A DNA stretch of 8,484 bases from an uncultured Polaribacter sp. (GTDB lineage: Bacteria; Bacteroidota; Bacteroidia; Flavobacteriales; Flavobacteriaceae): contig CAJXAS010000073.1 in the NCBI GenBank assembly GCA_913050305.1, positions 1 to 8,484 of the forward strand, read 5' to 3'. Position 1 is the first letter of the stretch. Each line of letters starts with the position of its first letter. The notes under the pieces are model-generated. The model made no database searches, was not told where the DNA came from, and saw nothing but the letters and a program-made list of their open reading frames with translations. A program made the position numbers and the translations under genes. This document shows, one piece after another, positions 6,949 through 8,484 of the stretch.

Positions 6949-7410
6949 ATGAAAGATGTTCTTAACAAGTTAGACAGTAAGTTTATAAAAATAATGAAGA
7001 ATGCAAGTATCCCTTCCATTCGTTTATCTTTTGGTGTAATATTTATTTGGTTTGGTGTATTAAAACCTTTAGGACTCTCTTCTGCAGAAGGTTTGCTAAA
7101 ATCAACGGTTATATGGTTGCCTTTCGGATCTCCAGAAATGTGGTTGATTATTATTGGTTTATGGGAGGTAGTTATTGGTGTTTTCTTTTTCTTTAAGAAG
7201 ACAACACGTATTGCGATTATTCTTTTATTTTTACAAATGGTAGGAACTTTTATGCCTTTAGTAGTTCTTACGGAAGTAACTTTTCAATCGAATAATTTTT
7301 TACTTCCTACTTTGGAAGGACAATACATTATTAAAAATTTAATGATTATTTCTGCAGCCTTAGTTCTAGGTGGAGAAATTACAAGGTCAAATAAAAAAAC
7401 AAACGAATAA
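6949..7410 (+). CDS. DoxX/YkgB-like four-helix membrane protein
   Basis: A 153-residue inner-membrane protein with four predicted helices, at about residues 21-40, 64-82, 86-107 and 127-142. The pattern resembles DoxX or YkgB/DUF417-like proteins: RLSFGVIFIWFGVLKP (25-40) in helix 1, LWEVVIG (71-77) in helix 2, and LEGQYIIKN (122-130) just before helix 4. These families are linked to quinone or redox chemistry in some members, but the function here cannot be assigned. The ATG at 6949 is preferred. The frame also opens at a TTG (6898), which would add 17 non-hydrophobic residues; an ATG at 6994 would give a shorter form still containing all helices. The gene has its own promoter and ends before a bidirectional terminator, so it is probably transcribed alone. 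Confidence 0.8.
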   Translation: MKDVLNKLDSKFIKIMKNASIPSIRLSFGVIFIWFGVLKPLGLSSAEGLLKSTVIWLPFGSPEMWLIIIGLWEVVIGVFFFFKKTTRIAIILLFLQMVGTFMPLVVLTEVTFQSNNFLLPTLEGQYIIKNLMIISAALVLGGEITRSNKKTNE

Positions 7411-7525
7411 CAAGTATTATCTACAAATTAAATAAATAAAAACCTTAAAGTATTCAATATAAGTATAAAAGGATACATTCTATTAGACAGGAGCATATGC
7501 TTTTAGTACAATCCAACAAACTAAA

Positions 7526-7557
7526 AAAAATCCCAATGAAAATTCATTGGGATTTTT
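7526..7557. terminator. Bidirectional terminator between the DoxX-like gene and ychF
   Basis: AAAAATCCCAATGAA (7526-7540) and TTCATTGGGATTTTT (7543-7557) are perfect 15-bp complementary arms around AA (an effective tetraloop of about four A/T bases). There is a run of eight A before the GC core (7523-7530) and five T after it, so it works as an intrinsic terminator on both strands. It lies 22 nt from the ychF stop and 115 nt beyond the DoxX-like stop. The rest of the 169-bp gap (7411-7525) is AT-rich with only a 10-bp palindrome, AGCATATGCT at 7492-7501. Confidence 0.88.
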
Positions 7558-7579
7558 AATTTATAATTTATAACAAGAA

Positions 7580-8484
7580 CTACACGTTAAAACGAAAGTG
7601 CATTACATCTCCATCTTTAACAATATACTCTTTACCTTCTACTTTCATTTTACCTGCTTCTTTTACTTTTGCTTCAGAACCAAAAGTAACAAAGTCTGAA
7701 TAGGCTATTGTTTCTGCTCTAATAAAACCTTTTTCGAAATCTGTATGAATAACTCCTGCAGCTTGTGGGGCAGTAGATCCGATAGGAATTGTCCAAGCTC
7801 TTACTTCTTTTACACCTGCCGTAAAGTACGTTTGTAAGTTTAATAATTTATAGGCAGAACGAACCAATCTAGCAACACCTGCTTCTTCTAAACCAATATC
7901 TGCTAAAAACATTTGTCTCTCTTCGTAATCGTCTAATTCCGTAATATCTGCTTCTGTACCGACTGCTAAAACAATTACTTCAGCATTTTCATCTTTTACA
8001 GCTTCTCTTACTTTTTCTACATATGCATTTCCTGTAACTGCAGAATCTTCATCTACATTACATACATATAAAACTGGCTTCGCTGTAATAAATTGTAAAG
8101 ATTGTACAAACTCTTGCTCTTTTTCATTAAAAGATAAAGCTCTTACAGATATACCTTTTAATAAAGTTTCTTCAACTTTTAGTAAAACTACTAATTCTGC
8201 TTGCGCATCTTTATTACCCGTCTTTGCAGTTCTTTTTACACGCTCTAATCTTTTCTCTACAGTTTCTAAATCTTTTAACTGCAATTCGATATCTATTGTT
8301 TCTTTATCTCTAACAGGATCTACAGATTCGTCTACATGAATAATATTATCATTATCAAAACATCTAATAACATGCAAAATAGCATCTGTTTCTCTAATAT
8401 TTGCCAAGAATTGGTTTCCTAAACCTTCCCCTTTACTTGCTCCTTTTACCAAACCAGCAATATCTACAATCTCTACAGTTGCAG
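7580..8484 (-). CDS. ychF: Ribosome-binding P-loop ATPase/GTPase YchF (OLA1 type), 5' end outside the window
   Basis: YchF is a universally conserved Obg-related P-loop NTPase that associates with ribosomes; bacterial YchF and human OLA1 prefer ATP because the G4 motif is NxxE rather than NKxD. The frame stays open to the right edge, where ATVEIVDIAG precedes LVKGASKGEG, so the TTG near 8452 is an internal leucine and not a start. Roughly 60-70 N-terminal residues including the Walker A loop are missing (estimate). Visible are the G3 motif DIAG, the conserved block GASKGEGLGNQFLANIRETD, a charged coiled-coil insertion (about 8150-8300), the G4 motif NVDE (codons 8059-8048), and a C-terminal TGS domain beginning at LQTYFTAGVKEVRAW and ending in GDVMHFRFNV at the stop. 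About 301 residues are present. Its promoter is outside the window, and a strong terminator lies just beyond the stop. Confidence 0.96.
   Translation of the reverse strand, partial: ATVEIVDIAGLVKGASKGEGLGNQFLANIRETDAILHVIRCFDNDNIIHVDESVDPVRDKETIDIELQLKDLETVEKRLERVKRTAKTGNKDAQAELVVLLKVEETLLKGISVRALSFNEKEQEFVQSLQFITAKPVLYVCNVDEDSAVTGNAYVEKVREAVKDENAEVIVLAVGTEADITELDDYEERQMFLADIGLEEAGVARLVRSAYKLLNLQTYFTAGVKEVRAWTIPIGSTAPQAAGVIHTDFEKGFIRAETIAYSDFVTFGSEAKVKEAGKMKVEGKEYIVKDGDVMHFRFNV

Noticed and set aside
7489..7559. Possible 20-codon ORF (ATG at 7497) preceded by AGGAG
   Set aside because: It runs through both arms of the terminator, the AGGAG spacing is only 3 nt, and this group does not normally use Shine-Dalgarno sequences.
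8450..8452. TTG-type start for the ychF frame
   Set aside because: It is the leucine in the conserved DIAGLVKG stretch; the frame continues to the window edge with family sequence.

Overview
The window is AT-rich DNA (about one third G+C by eye). It very probably comes from the chromosome of a marine-type Flavobacteriaceae (Bacteroidota), close to Polaribacter or Tenacibaculum; the genus is a guess. The evidence is the flavobacterial character of the GcvT, TopB and YchF proteins, A-rich start-codon contexts without Shine-Dalgarno sequences, and several matches to the Bacteroidota promoter pattern TTG-N19/20-TAnnTTTG.

Layout, left to right. A topoisomerase III gene (topB) enters from beyond the left edge and ends at 2172. 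It runs tail-to-tail, 37 bp apart, into a small minus-strand VF530/DUF2132 gene (2210-2431). A 134-bp divergent region with promoter-like elements for both directions and an imperfect palindrome separates that gene from gcvT (2566-3651), which is closed by a strong hairpin. A DUF2071/YqjF-type gene follows (3781-4503). Next come a stand-alone SDR of the thioester-reductase-like class (4664-5779) and, 25 bp behind it, a membrane-bound metal-dependent hydrolase that begins with TTG (5805-6803); these two look like one operon. A four-helix DoxX/YkgB-like membrane protein (about 6949-7410) has its own well-matched promoter and a leader of roughly 90 nt. A perfect bidirectional hairpin separates it from ychF, which comes in on the minus strand and is cut by the right edge. 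No gene-free stretch exceeds 300 bases.

How the genes fit together. Most are core functions that do not form one pathway: DNA topology (topB), one-carbon metabolism (gcvT) and a translation-associated P-loop ATPase/GTPase (ychF), with poorly characterised accessory genes between them. The only pair likely to act together is the SDR and the membrane hydrolase, for which lipid or envelope chemistry is a reasonable guess but not shown. No tRNA, rRNA, CRISPR array, insertion sequence, phage gene or recognisable defence system is visible. I did not find a clear previously undescribed system; the best leads are the SDR-hydrolase pair, the altered TOPRIM motif of TopB, and the gcvT/DUF2132 palindrome.
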